In this document: piece after piece, positions 54,346-62,887 of the stretch | How the letters are laid out: each line of letters opens with the position of its first letter | Position numbering within the stretch: position 1 is the stretch's first letter | Origin: Prevotella sp. UBA2746 | GTDB taxonomy: Bacteria; Bacteroidota; Bacteroidia; Bacteroidales; Bacteroidaceae | NCBI GenBank assembly: GCA_002353555.1 | Contig: DEJO01000024.1 | Location: 4,049 to 68,048, forward strand | Direction: 5' to 3' | Length of the DNA: 64,000 nucleotides | Position numbers and translations under genes: made by a program | Notes under the pieces: model-generated | What the model was told of the DNA's origin: nothing | The model's input: the letters and a program-made list of their open reading frames with translations, nothing else | Database searches by the model: none

Positions 54346-55159
54346 AGGAAGTATGGATGGCACCCCTCAAAGCATCGTCGGCATCAGACGGGCTGAACGC
54401 TTCTCGCCCAACTCCGTCGGGAAAGATGAGGCGATTCTGCGTGCCGTACTCGACCGTCTGCACGGGTTGATGGTGCGGGAAGAAGATGCCGCGACGGCAC
54501 TTTCGCCTGCTTCTGTCTATCTGAACATGGCGCGGAGCAACAAGGTGCTGGCTCTCCTCAAGGCGAAAGCGACACAGGGAGCCCTCGTGCTGAACCCTGC
54601 CGAGGGGGTAGAGGCGTGCCGGCGGAGCCGCATAGACGCGCTCATGCACCAGTACCACCTGCCACTTCCGCCCTTGGAAGGACACTCCGGTTACTGGCTG
54701 AAGCGTGGCGACGCGGCTGCACAAGAAGCAGCCGACGTGGTCTTCTGCGAAGACGAGGTGGCGCTGGCGGCCGCAAAGGAACGCTTTGCCGCACGACACA
54801 TCACGGACTATGTCGTACAAGCTCACGTCAGGGGCGACCTGGTGAAGTTCTACGGCGTAGAGCCGACGGGCTTCTTCAGGGTGTTCTATCCTGGTGACGA
54901 CGGCGAAAGCAAGTTTGGCAACGAACAGATGAACGGCCGTCCGCACCACTACTTCTATCAGAAGCAGCACCTGCAAGCCTCTGCCGAGTTGCTGTCGCGG
55001 CTGGCTCATACGCCCATCTACGGCGGCGACGCCATCATCACACCCGACGGCGACTTTGTGCTGATCGACTTCAACGACTGGCCCAGCTTCTCCCGATGTG
55101 TGGATGAGGCTGCTACCCACATCGCCCAATTCGTTAACATGCAGCTTCGTACCCGTTAA
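54335..55159 (+). CDS. ATP-grasp-like protein of the inositol-lipid cluster
   Basis: Family not firmly recognised. The C-terminal part, GGDAIITPDGDFVLIDFNDW, has the D/N metal-ligand arrangement of ATP-grasp enzymes. VVQAHVRGDLVKFYGVE and the N-terminal YLNMARSNKVLALLKAKA, with a later RSRIDALMHQYHLPLPP, fit the pre-ATP-grasp and ATP-binding lobes. There are 274 residues. It would join a carboxylate to an amine, alcohol or thiol using ATP. It overlaps the nucleotidyltransferase gene by 11 bp and lies 15 bp from the CDP-alcohol phosphotransferase gene, so the three are co-expressed. Confidence 0.7.
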   Translation: MKDKGSMDGTPQSIVGIRRAERFSPNSVGKDEAILRAVLDRLHGLMVREEDAATALSPASVYLNMARSNKVLALLKAKATQGALVLNPAEGVEACRRSRIDALMHQYHLPLPPLEGHSGYWLKRGDAAAQEAADVVFCEDEVALAAAKERFAARHITDYVVQAHVRGDLVKFYGVEPTGFFRVFYPGDDGESKFGNEQMNGRPHHYFYQKQHLQASAELLSRLAHTPIYGGDAIITPDGDFVLIDFNDWPSFSRCVDEAATHIAQFVNMQLRTR

Positions 55160-55174
55160 AAGCAATTGAACAAC

Positions 55175-56125
55175 ATGACAGACAACATAAAAGGAAAGAC
55201 TTTTCGCGAACTCTTGCAAGCCTCCTTCAAGTCGGAAGACACGGAGGAATGGATTGATGTATACTTTACACGTCCCATAGGACTCTTCTTTGCACTCATC
55301 TGGATCAGGCTGGGGGTGCATCCTAATGCCGTCACCATCCTCTCCATCTTCTTGGGAATGGGTGCCGGCGTGATGTTCTACTTTACCGACCTGTGGCATA
55401 ACCTCTGCGGAGTCGTGCTCCTGATGCTTGCCAACTTCTGCGACTCTACCGACGGACAGATGGCCCGCCTCACGGGTAAGAAGACGCTCATAGGCCGTAT
55501 GCTCGACGGATTTGCGGGCGACGTGTGGTTCTTCAGCATCTATTTTGCACTCTGCCTGCGCCTCACTCCGCAGCCGATACCCGGTCTGGACATGCCCTGG
55601 GGCGTGTGGATATGGGTGCTGGCATTCGTGGCGGGCGTCCTCTGTCATGTGCCGCAAGCCGCACTTGCCGACTACTACCGGCAGATTCACCTCTTGTTCC
55701 TGCTGGGCAAAGAGGGTTCTGAGCTCGATACATACGCCGAACAGCATCGCATCTACGAGTCGCTGCCCAAGAAGGGTGCCCTGTTGGAGCGCATTTTCTA
55801 CGGCAACTACCAGAACTATTGTCGCAGCCAAGAGCAGCGCACGCCGGCGTTCCAACGCTTCTATGCCAAGATGAAAGAGAAGTATGCCTCGATGGACGAC
55901 GTGCCGGCGCCTCTCAGACAGGCGTTTCTCAAGGGTAGCCGCCCCCTGATGCCGCTGACCAACATCCTCTCCTTCAACTGGCGTGCTATCAGCTTCTACG
56001 TCTTTTGCCTGCTGAACATCCCTTGGGTGTGCTTCCTGATAGACATCTTGGTGTTCAACACCTTATATATATATATGCGCAAGCGTCATGAGCACTTGTG
56101 CAAGACCTTGACAAGACAACTCTGA
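55175..56125 (+). CDS. CDP-alcohol phosphatidyltransferase (putative phosphatidylinositol-phosphate synthase)
   Basis: Integral membrane enzyme of 316 residues. The full family signature is present in DSTDGQMARLTGKK then LIGRMLDGFAGD (DxxDGxxARxxxxxxxxGxxxDxxxD), starting near D90. These enzymes displace CMP from a CDP-activated lipid or alcohol with a second alcohol. With inositol-3-phosphate synthase and a phosphatase in the same cluster, the likely reaction is CDP-diacylglycerol plus inositol phosphate. It has an N-terminal extension of 50 residues and a long insert after the active site. The ATG at 55175 is preferred to a TTG at 55166. Confidence 0.88.
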   Translation: MTDNIKGKTFRELLQASFKSEDTEEWIDVYFTRPIGLFFALIWIRLGVHPNAVTILSIFLGMGAGVMFYFTDLWHNLCGVVLLMLANFCDSTDGQMARLTGKKTLIGRMLDGFAGDVWFFSIYFALCLRLTPQPIPGLDMPWGVWIWVLAFVAGVLCHVPQAALADYYRQIHLLFLLGKEGSELDTYAEQHRIYESLPKKGALLERIFYGNYQNYCRSQEQRTPAFQRFYAKMKEKYASMDDVPAPLRQAFLKGSRPLMPLTNILSFNWRAISFYVFCLLNIPWVCFLIDILVFNTLYIYMRKRHEHLCKTLTRQL

Positions 56126-56129
56126 CGAT

Positions 56130-56846
56130 ATGAAGACAACGAAAGGATACCTCTTCGACTATGGCGGAACACTCGACACGGCGGGCTGCCATTGGGGAAT
56201 GTTCATCTGGCATGCCTACCAACGCCAGCATGTCCCCGTAGACGAAGCGCAATACCGTGAGGCGTATGTCTTTGCAGAACGAATGTTAGGAAAACGCCCC
56301 ATCATACAGTCAGATTATTCTTTTTGGAAAACTTTGGATGTAAAACTTTGCATTCAGTTTGAATATCTGCAAGAAAAGGGGTACCTTTGCACGGGCGATT
56401 TCAACATGGCACGTCTGCATGCTGCCATCATGGACGAACTCTACCAGCAGGTGAAGCTGATAACTGCCCGCAGCAGGAAGGTGCTGGAGCAACTCAGGGA
56501 GTCCGCTCCCTTGGTGCTGGTGAGCAACTTCTACGGCAATATGTCGGTGGTCTTGCAGGAGTTCCAGCTCGACCGCCTGTTCCGACAGGTCGTAGAATCG
56601 GCGGTAGTGGGCGTGCGCAAGCCTGACAAGCGCATCTTCCAGATGGGGGTCGAGGCGTTGGGATTAGCACCGCAGGACGTTGTCGTCGTGGGCGACAGCA
56701 TACAGAAAGACATCCAGCCTGCCAAGCGCCTGGGCTGTCAGACGGTATGGCTCAAAGGGGAAGGCTGGACTTCCGACCCCGTCGACGCTGCCGATGCAGA
56801 CCGCATCATCGCCTCGCTCGATGAGTTGCTCTTTACAGAAGCATGA
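56130..56846 (+). CDS. HAD-superfamily phosphatase of the inositol-lipid cluster
   Basis: 238 residues. Motif I is YLFDYGGTLDTAG (DxGGTxD), motif II LVLVSNFYG, motif III lysine in VRKPDKRIFQMG, motif IV VVVGDSIQKDIQPAKRLG. The cap of about 80 residues is helical. In this cluster it is the natural candidate to remove the phosphate from phosphatidylinositol phosphate. It begins 4 bp after the phosphotransferase stop codon, so the two are tightly coupled. Confidence 0.87.
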   Translation: MKTTKGYLFDYGGTLDTAGCHWGMFIWHAYQRQHVPVDEAQYREAYVFAERMLGKRPIIQSDYSFWKTLDVKLCIQFEYLQEKGYLCTGDFNMARLHAAIMDELYQQVKLITARSRKVLEQLRESAPLVLVSNFYGNMSVVLQEFQLDRLFRQVVESAVVGVRKPDKRIFQMGVEALGLAPQDVVVVGDSIQKDIQPAKRLGCQTVWLKGEGWTSDPVDAADADRIIASLDELLFTEA

Positions 56847-56912
56847 ATCCATCGGGCGTAAAACAATAAGAAAACATATCTGTCGTTATATATAGAAATA
56901 ATAATCATCGAA

Positions 56913-58241
56913 ATGAAACAATCAAGTACAAAGCCGGCAGACGGCAAGTTGGGTATTATGGTGGTAGGCTGCGGTGCCGTGGCAACAACCTTCATGACAG
57001 GTGTGCTCATGGCACGCAAAGGACTGTCGAAGCCTATCGGCTCCATGACCCAGTACGACAAGATACGCGTAGGACGCGGCCATGAAAAACAATACCTGCC
57101 AGTAAGTGAAATCGTTCCGCTGGCAAGACTCGACGACATCGTCTTCGGCACCTGGGATGTCTATCCTCAGAACGCTTATCAGGCTGCTGTCTATGCCGAG
57201 GTACTCAAGGCGAAGGACATCGAACCCGTGCGTGACGAACTGGAAAAGATCGTACCCATGAAGGCTGCCTTCGACAAGAACTACGCCAAGCGGCTCGACG
57301 GCGACAACGTGAAACGTGCAGAAGGCAGCTCCACACAGATTCCTACGCGATGGGAGATGGTGGAGATGTTACGCGAGGACATTCGTACCTTCAAGCAGCA
57401 GAACGGCTGTGAGCGCATCGTTGTGCTCTGGGCTGCCTCTACGGAGATATACGTCCCCGTCAACAAGGACGTCCACTATAGTCTTGCCAACCTCGAAGCA
57501 GCCATGAAAGCCGACGACCGCGTACATGTGGCACCGTCGATGTGCTATGCTTATGCAGCGCTGAAAGAGGGTGCTCCCTTCATCATGGGTGCCCCCAACA
57601 CCACCGTTGACATTCCTGCCATGTGGCAGTTGGCAGAAGAGACGAAGATGCCTATCGCCGGCAAGGACTTCAAAACGGGACAGACGCTCGTGAAGTCGGG
57701 CTTCGCACCTATCATCGGCACACGCTGTCTGGGACTCGACGGTTGGTTCTCGACCAACATCCTGGGCAACCGCGACGGGCTGGTGCTCGACGATCCCGAC
57801 AACTTCCATACCAAAGAGGTGAGCAAGCTCTCCACCCTGGAGACCATTCTCAAGGCGGAAGACCAGCCGGACCTCTACGGACATATCCACCACAAGGTGC
57901 GCATAGAATACTATCCGCCACGCAACGACAACAAAGAGGGATGGGACAACATCGACATCTTCGGATGGATGGGCTATCCCATGCAGATAAAAATCAACTT
58001 CCTTTGCCGTGACTCCATTCTGGCAGCACCGTTGCTGCTCGACCTGAGCCTGCTCATGGACCTGGCAGCGCGTTCCGGACGCTATGGCATCCAGCGCTTC
58101 CTGAGCTTCTTCCTCAAGAGTCCTATGCACGACTATACGGCTGGTGAGGAAGCTGTCAACAATCTTTTCCAGCAATACACCATGCTGAAGAATGCCCTCC
58201 GAGAGATGGGCGGTTATGAACCAGATGAAGAAATCGATTAG
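56913..58241 (+). CDS. ino1: Inositol-3-phosphate synthase
   Basis: Makes 1D-myo-inositol 3-phosphate from glucose 6-phosphate using NAD. 442 residues. The dinucleotide motif is MVVGCGAVATTF near residue 20. APSMCYAYAALKEGAPFIMG and the catalytic-region GKDFKTGQTLVKSGFAPII, then LGLDGWFSTNILGNRDG, are diagnostic of the family. The C-terminal half contains the insert VRIEYYPPRNDNKEGWDNID. It provides the first committed step for the cluster. Its end overlaps the next gene by 17-26 bp. Confidence 0.95.
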   Translation: MKQSSTKPADGKLGIMVVGCGAVATTFMTGVLMARKGLSKPIGSMTQYDKIRVGRGHEKQYLPVSEIVPLARLDDIVFGTWDVYPQNAYQAAVYAEVLKAKDIEPVRDELEKIVPMKAAFDKNYAKRLDGDNVKRAEGSSTQIPTRWEMVEMLREDIRTFKQQNGCERIVVLWAASTEIYVPVNKDVHYSLANLEAAMKADDRVHVAPSMCYAYAALKEGAPFIMGAPNTTVDIPAMWQLAEETKMPIAGKDFKTGQTLVKSGFAPIIGTRCLGLDGWFSTNILGNRDGLVLDDPDNFHTKEVSKLSTLETILKAEDQPDLYGHIHHKVRIEYYPPRNDNKEGWDNIDIFGWMGYPMQIKINFLCRDSILAAPLLLDLSLLMDLAARSGRYGIQRFLSFFLKSPMHDYTAGEEAVNNLFQQYTMLKNALREMGGYEPDEEID

Positions 58242-60780
58242 AAGACTTACACTATTGTTACTTTTCTGTGCCTTGGCATGGGTTGCCGATGCACAGACCA
58301 TCCGCGGTTATGTCGTAGACCAGCAGACCGGCGACAGCATCCCCTACATCAGTGCCGTCTACAAGAGCAACAACGTTTCGGCGGCAGGCTCCTCGTCGGG
58401 TGTCTTTGAGATAGCCCGCCACGAGGGATTGACGCTTACCGTGAGAGCCGTAGGCTACAAATCGAGACGCATAAAAATAGGAAAGAACACGCCGGATGAG
58501 CTGCATGTCACCCTTATTGCCGACTCCAAGCGCATGGACGAGGTGGTGGTGCGCGCCAAACGCCGCCGGAAGTATTCGCGCAAGAACAATCCGGCAGTGG
58601 AGCTGATGCGGCGCGTGATTGCTGCCAAGAAGGTGACCGACCTGGAAAACCACGACTTCTACCAGTTCGATAAGTACCAGAAGATCACGATGGCGGTCAA
58701 CAACATCACGCCGGACGAGATGGAAAAGGGCATCTTCAAGAAGTCGCCGTGGCTGAAGAACCAAGTGGAGGTGTGCCCATACAACCAGAAACTCATCCTG
58801 CCTCTGTCTATCGACGAGACGCTGACGCAGCATATCTACCGCAAGTCGCCGAAGGATGCGAAGGACATCATACACGGACAGTCGACCAAGGGCATCAGCA
58901 AGCTCATCCAGACGGGTGAGACGCTCAACACCATAGCCAAGGATGTCTTCAGCGACATTGACATCTATGACGACCAGATACGTCTCCTGCAGAAGCAGTT
59001 CCCAAGTCCTATCGGCTCAACAGCCATCTCTTTCTATCATTTCTATATCGACGACACGTTATATGTCAACCAAGACCAGTGCATCCGTTTGCAGTTCATG
59101 CCTGCCAACCAGCTGGACTTCGGCTTCAGGGGTGAGCTATATGTGGTGAATGACAGCACCCTTCACGTGAAGCGTTGCGACATGCAGCTGCCTGCCAACA
59201 CGGGTGTCAACTTCGTGGATGCGATGAAGATAGAGCAGGAATACACGAAGCTGGACAACGGCGAGTGGGTGCTGACGACCGACAACATGATAGCTGAGCT
59301 GGAGCTGACAGACCTGTTCCAGCGGGTTGTCGTCATCAGGACGACGAAGATGAAGGACTATGCCTTCGACCCGATACCCGACAAACTCTTCAAAGGTAAG
59401 GCGAAGACGCGCATGGAGGCGAATGCCAAGATGCGTGATGCCGACTATTGGCAGCAGCATCGTCCCGTCTCCCTGACGCGGAGCGAGGCCGACATGGACA
59501 ACTTCATCCAGCGTATGTCGAAGTCAAAGAACTTTTCCTGGCTCATGTTTGGCGCGAAAGTGCTCTTGGAGAACTTTGCCGAAACGGGTGGAAAGGGCAA
59601 GCCGAGCAAGTTCGACATCGGTCCTGTCACGACGTTCATATCGAAGAACTTCGTCGATAACATCCGTCTCAGGGTGGCAGGCCGTACCACTGCCAACCTC
59701 AACCCGCATTGGTTCTTGGAGGGTTATTATGCCTACGGTACCAAGTCGCACAAGAGCTACTATGGGGCTACCGTCACCTACTCGTTCAACAAACCGCAGT
59801 ACAATCCGATAGAGTTCCCCATCCGTACCCTGTCTTTCGAGACGACATACGACATGATGTCGCCGTCTGACAAGTATCTGCGCCACAACAAGGACAACAT
59901 CTTCATGACCATACGCCCGAAGAAGGTGGAGCAGATGTTCTTCTACAACCGCCAGGCGTTGCGCTTCAAGTGGGAGACCGACTACGGACTGGCTACCAAC
60001 TTCGAGATGAAGACCGAGAGCAACGCACCTACTGGAACCTTGGAGTATCGGCGTTTGTCCGACGGTTCGCTTGTAGACAAGATTCGCATGACGGAGATGA
60101 CGCTCGGATTTGATTACCGGCCGGGGCAGACCTACGTCAACTCGAAGCAGAGCCGCAAGGAGGTGAACCTTGATGCGCCGCAGTTTACGCTATCGCATAC
60201 GATGGGCCTGAACCGTTTCCTTGGCGGGCAGTTCCGATACAACTACACCGAGGTGTCGGCTTACAAGCGTTTGTGGCTGGGCAGTTGGGGACATATCGAC
60301 GCAAGGGTGAAGGCTGGTGCACAATGGAATAAAGTTCCGTTCCCCTTGCTGATCATGCCGCCTGTTAACACGTCCTACTTTGAGCATCAGGGGTCTTTCA
60401 ACATGATGGAGAACATGGAGTTCCTCAACGACCGGTTTGCACAGTTCAACATCGCATGGGACCTGACGGGAAAGATCTTCAACCGTATTCCGCTCCTCAA
60501 GCGTTTGAAGTGGCGTGAATATATTGCATTCAAAGGTATGTGGGGACATCTGACGGACAAGAACAATCCGTTGCTCGAAGCCAACGCAAACGATCCCGAC
60601 CTCTACCGCTTCCCTTCCAACACCCATGTCATGAACCATGAGCCGTATCTCGAATTTGTGGTCGGCATCCACAATATCCTCAAGATGTTCGAGGTGGACT
60701 ACGTGCGCAGGCTTACCTATACGGCTTATCCGGGTATTCATGTCAACGGCATACGTTTCGGATTTGCCTTGGCATTCTGA
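58225..60780 (+). CDS. DUF5686-family outer-membrane protein with carboxypeptidase-regulatory-like domain
   Basis: 851 residues. The signal peptide (IRRLTLLLLFCALAWVADAQ) is followed by a TonB-plug-like CarboxypepD_reg domain (TIRGYVVDQQTGDSIPYI through VTLIADSKRMDEVVV) and the DUF5686 body with beta-barrel-type alternation and the tail GIHVNGIRFGFALAF, ending in phenylalanine as outer-membrane barrels do. Function is unknown. It starts inside the end of ino1, which places it in the inositol-lipid operon; a role in outer-membrane lipid handling is a guess. Confidence 0.88.
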   Translation: MKKSIRRLTLLLLFCALAWVADAQTIRGYVVDQQTGDSIPYISAVYKSNNVSAAGSSSGVFEIARHEGLTLTVRAVGYKSRRIKIGKNTPDELHVTLIADSKRMDEVVVRAKRRRKYSRKNNPAVELMRRVIAAKKVTDLENHDFYQFDKYQKITMAVNNITPDEMEKGIFKKSPWLKNQVEVCPYNQKLILPLSIDETLTQHIYRKSPKDAKDIIHGQSTKGISKLIQTGETLNTIAKDVFSDIDIYDDQIRLLQKQFPSPIGSTAISFYHFYIDDTLYVNQDQCIRLQFMPANQLDFGFRGELYVVNDSTLHVKRCDMQLPANTGVNFVDAMKIEQEYTKLDNGEWVLTTDNMIAELELTDLFQRVVVIRTTKMKDYAFDPIPDKLFKGKAKTRMEANAKMRDADYWQQHRPVSLTRSEADMDNFIQRMSKSKNFSWLMFGAKVLLENFAETGGKGKPSKFDIGPVTTFISKNFVDNIRLRVAGRTTANLNPHWFLEGYYAYGTKSHKSYYGATVTYSFNKPQYNPIEFPIRTLSFETTYDMMSPSDKYLRHNKDNIFMTIRPKKVEQMFFYNRQALRFKWETDYGLATNFEMKTESNAPTGTLEYRRLSDGSLVDKIRMTEMTLGFDYRPGQTYVNSKQSRKEVNLDAPQFTLSHTMGLNRFLGGQFRYNYTEVSAYKRLWLGSWGHIDARVKAGAQWNKVPFPLLIMPPVNTSYFEHQGSFNMMENMEFLNDRFAQFNIAWDLTGKIFNRIPLLKRLKWREYIAFKGMWGHLTDKNNPLLEANANDPDLYRFPSNTHVMNHEPYLEFVVGIHNILKMFEVDYVRRLTYTAYPGIHVNGIRFGFALAF

Positions 60781-60864
60781 GTATGGCAGCCAGACTTTCT
60801 AAACATCTTCAGAACAACAACACATCTCTTTCAAAATTACGATACACAACAACACAATACACCA

Positions 60865-61536
60865 ATGAGCCAGATTATTTTAGCTGACAACCAGGACATC
60901 ACACGCGCAGGATTGATGTATATCCTGCAACAGATAGGGGAACAACAGACGGGAAAGACGCCGTCAGCCAAGCAGACATGCAGGGTTGCTACCGACAAGG
61001 CAGGGCTCATGGCGTTGCTCAAGGAAGCCCCCGATGCGCTGGTCGTTCTCGATTATACGCTCTTCGACTTTACTGACGACGATGAACTGCTCATCTTCGG
61101 ACAGCGTTTCCGTGATGCCTTCCTCGTGCTCTTCAGCGAAGACCTGAGTCTCGACTTTGCCAGAAGGATGATTGCTTCCAGTTCCCAGATTAGTATCTTG
61201 CTCAAAGAGTCGTCCATGCACGAGATACGCGAGTGCCTGACGCAGGCTCTCCACAACCAGCGATACATCTGTCAGCGTTTGATGGAGATGCTGCTCACGC
61301 CTGCAACAGTGGCAGAAGAGGTGGTCAATCTGACGAAGACGGAGACGGAAATCCTCAAGGACATAGCCTTGGGCATGACTACGCGCGAGATAGCAGAGAA
61401 GCGTTTCTCCAGCTTCCATACCGTCAACACCCACAGGAAGAACATCTTCCGCAAGCTGAAGGTCAACAATGTGCATGAGGCTACGCGCTATGCCTTTCGT
61501 GCAGGGCTTGTAGATTCTGCTGAATACTACATCTGA
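60865..61536 (+). CDS. Response-regulator-like transcription factor with LuxR-type HTH
   Basis: 223 residues. The receiver-like N-terminus begins MSQIILADNQDITRAG with two acidic residues, and the presumed phospho-acceptor is the Asp in VVLDYTLFDF. LLKESSMHEI may hold the conserved lysine. The C-terminus is a LuxR-type helix-turn-helix: LTKTETEILKDIALGMTTRE and IAEKRFSSFHTVNTHRKNIF. No histidine kinase lies next to it, so its partner is elsewhere. It has 84 bp of upstream DNA without a clear -7 box and may be co-transcribed with the DUF5686 gene. Confidence 0.9.
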   Translation: MSQIILADNQDITRAGLMYILQQIGEQQTGKTPSAKQTCRVATDKAGLMALLKEAPDALVVLDYTLFDFTDDDELLIFGQRFRDAFLVLFSEDLSLDFARRMIASSSQISILLKESSMHEIRECLTQALHNQRYICQRLMEMLLTPATVAEEVVNLTKTETEILKDIALGMTTREIAEKRFSSFHTVNTHRKNIFRKLKVNNVHEATRYAFRAGLVDSAEYYI

Positions 61537-61696
61537 AAATGCTTGAAACAAAAAAAGCTAAAAGTATTTCACAACACCTTTAGCTCTCAATTTCTAACTA
61601 ACTTATTATCAACTATTCATTACTCAATTTTAGAATCACATTGCAAATATACAATAATATGTAATAGGTTGTACTATTATTTTCAAAAAAAGTTAC

Positions 61697-61735
61697 GTAA
61701 ACGTTTGCAAGAAATCGGATAATTGCGTACTTTTG
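61697..61735 (+). promoter_or_regulatory. Promoter with LacI-type operator ahead of the regulator gene
   Basis: The palindrome GTAAACGTTTGC (core AAACGTTT, 61699-61706) has the central CG typical of LacI-family operators and covers the -33 TTTG (61704-61707). After 20 bp the -7 box TACTTTTG (61728-61735) follows. Binding of the adjacent regulator here would block its own promoter. Confidence 0.65.
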
Positions 61736-61771
61736 TACCAAGTATCAACAAAAGTCTATAGTTTATTATCT

Positions 61772-62788
61772 ATGAAACAGCGCCGAACGTCACTGAAAGA
61801 CATCGCCAAGCGCATGGGAGTGAGCATCGCTACCGTGTCGCGTGCCTTGCGCAACAGCCATGAGGTGGGCGAGGACTTGAAGCGGAAGATTCAGGCGCTG
61901 GCGCACGAAATGAACTACAGACCCAATCCTTTCGCACAGAGTCTGCGAAAGGAAGCTCCGCGAATCATCGGAGTTGTTGTCCCCAACCTTGTTACCCATT
62001 ACTATGCCGGCGTGCTCGATGGCATCGAAGACTATGCACGCCAGAAGGGTTACTCTGTCTTCAGCAGTAACTCTCATGAAAACCACAAACTCGAAACCCT
62101 TGCCATCGACAACTTTATCAGCCTGCATGTCGAGGGCATTATTGCATGTCTGGCGCAGGACACCACCGACTATTCCCACTTTGAGGAGATTCACAACATG
62201 GGCATTCCCTTGGTGTTCTTCGCCCGTACCTGCCTGCCCAACATGTTCTCGCAGGTCGTTGCCGACGGAGATGTGGCTGCACAGAAGGCTACGCAGCACC
62301 TGATAGACCGTGGGTGCCGCCGCATCGCTTTCATCGGCGGACCTAACCACCTCGATATGGTGCGCCGTCGAAAGCATGGCTATCTGGAGGCACTCCGTGA
62401 AAACGGCATCTCCATTGACCGCAGCTTGGTTTCATGTGGAAAAATTGACTTCGATTGTGCACGTGAGAATACGTTGCAGCTGCTGCAGCGGCCTCATCGT
62501 CCTGATGCAATCCTGGCTTTCAACGACATCGTAACCTATGCAGCTTTCGATGCCATCAAGTCACTTGACCTCCGCATCCCCGACGATGTAGCCATCATCG
62601 GCTTCACCGATGGCGACACGACAGCCTTCGTCACTCCGCCGCTTTCTGTCATTGCAGACCAGGCTTACTTGGAAGGACAGAAAGCCTGTGAGCTCCTGCT
62701 GCGCAACATCAACGGCGACCCGAAGATTTACAGGGAGGTTGTTCCTATGCAGATTATTATCCGGCAGAGTACAGAGAAGCGCAGTTAG
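61772..62788 (+). CDS. LacI-family transcriptional regulator
   Basis: 338 residues. The N-terminal helix-turn-helix and hinge read TSLKDIAKRMGVSIATVSRA and LRNSHEVGEDLKRKIQALAH. The periplasmic-binding-protein-like effector domain starts at RIIGVVVPNLVTHYYAGVLD, with DGVEGI-type core motifs (LHVEGIIACLAQD), and DAILAFNDIVTYAAFDAIKS. The start at 61772 lies 37 bp past the -7 box. A perfect operator-like palindrome overlaps the promoter, suggesting autoregulation. Effector and other targets are not evident; an AGCS symporter gene converges from the right. Confidence 0.93.
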   Translation: MKQRRTSLKDIAKRMGVSIATVSRALRNSHEVGEDLKRKIQALAHEMNYRPNPFAQSLRKEAPRIIGVVVPNLVTHYYAGVLDGIEDYARQKGYSVFSSNSHENHKLETLAIDNFISLHVEGIIACLAQDTTDYSHFEEIHNMGIPLVFFARTCLPNMFSQVVADGDVAAQKATQHLIDRGCRRIAFIGGPNHLDMVRRRKHGYLEALRENGISIDRSLVSCGKIDFDCARENTLQLLQRPHRPDAILAFNDIVTYAAFDAIKSLDLRIPDDVAIIGFTDGDTTAFVTPPLSVIADQAYLEGQKACELLLRNINGDPKIYREVVPMQIIIRQSTEKRS

Positions 62789-62793
62789 CTCTC

Positions 62794-62881
62794 CTAAACG
62801 TATCGTTTAGCCTTCGCAAACATATCATTTAGCTTTGCTAAACATATCATTTTGCCTTCCTAAACATATTGTTTAGCAAGG
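62794..62881. repeat. 22-nt tandem array between convergent genes
   Basis: Four 22-nt units (starts 62794, 62816, 62838, 62860), each containing an (imperfect) palindrome of the CTAAACATATCGTTTAG type. It fills the whole gap between the LacI-type gene and the symporter gene and may terminate both transcripts. Confidence 0.8.
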
Positions 62882-62887
62882 TGGTAT

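Noticed and set aside
54260..55855. 531-codon open frame on the minus strand
   Set aside because: It is antisense to four well-supported genes of the inositol cluster, with no promoter or recognisable domain. Long shadow frames are expected in this codon usage.
62794..62881. CRISPR array
   Set aside because: Contiguous units without spacers and no cas genes.
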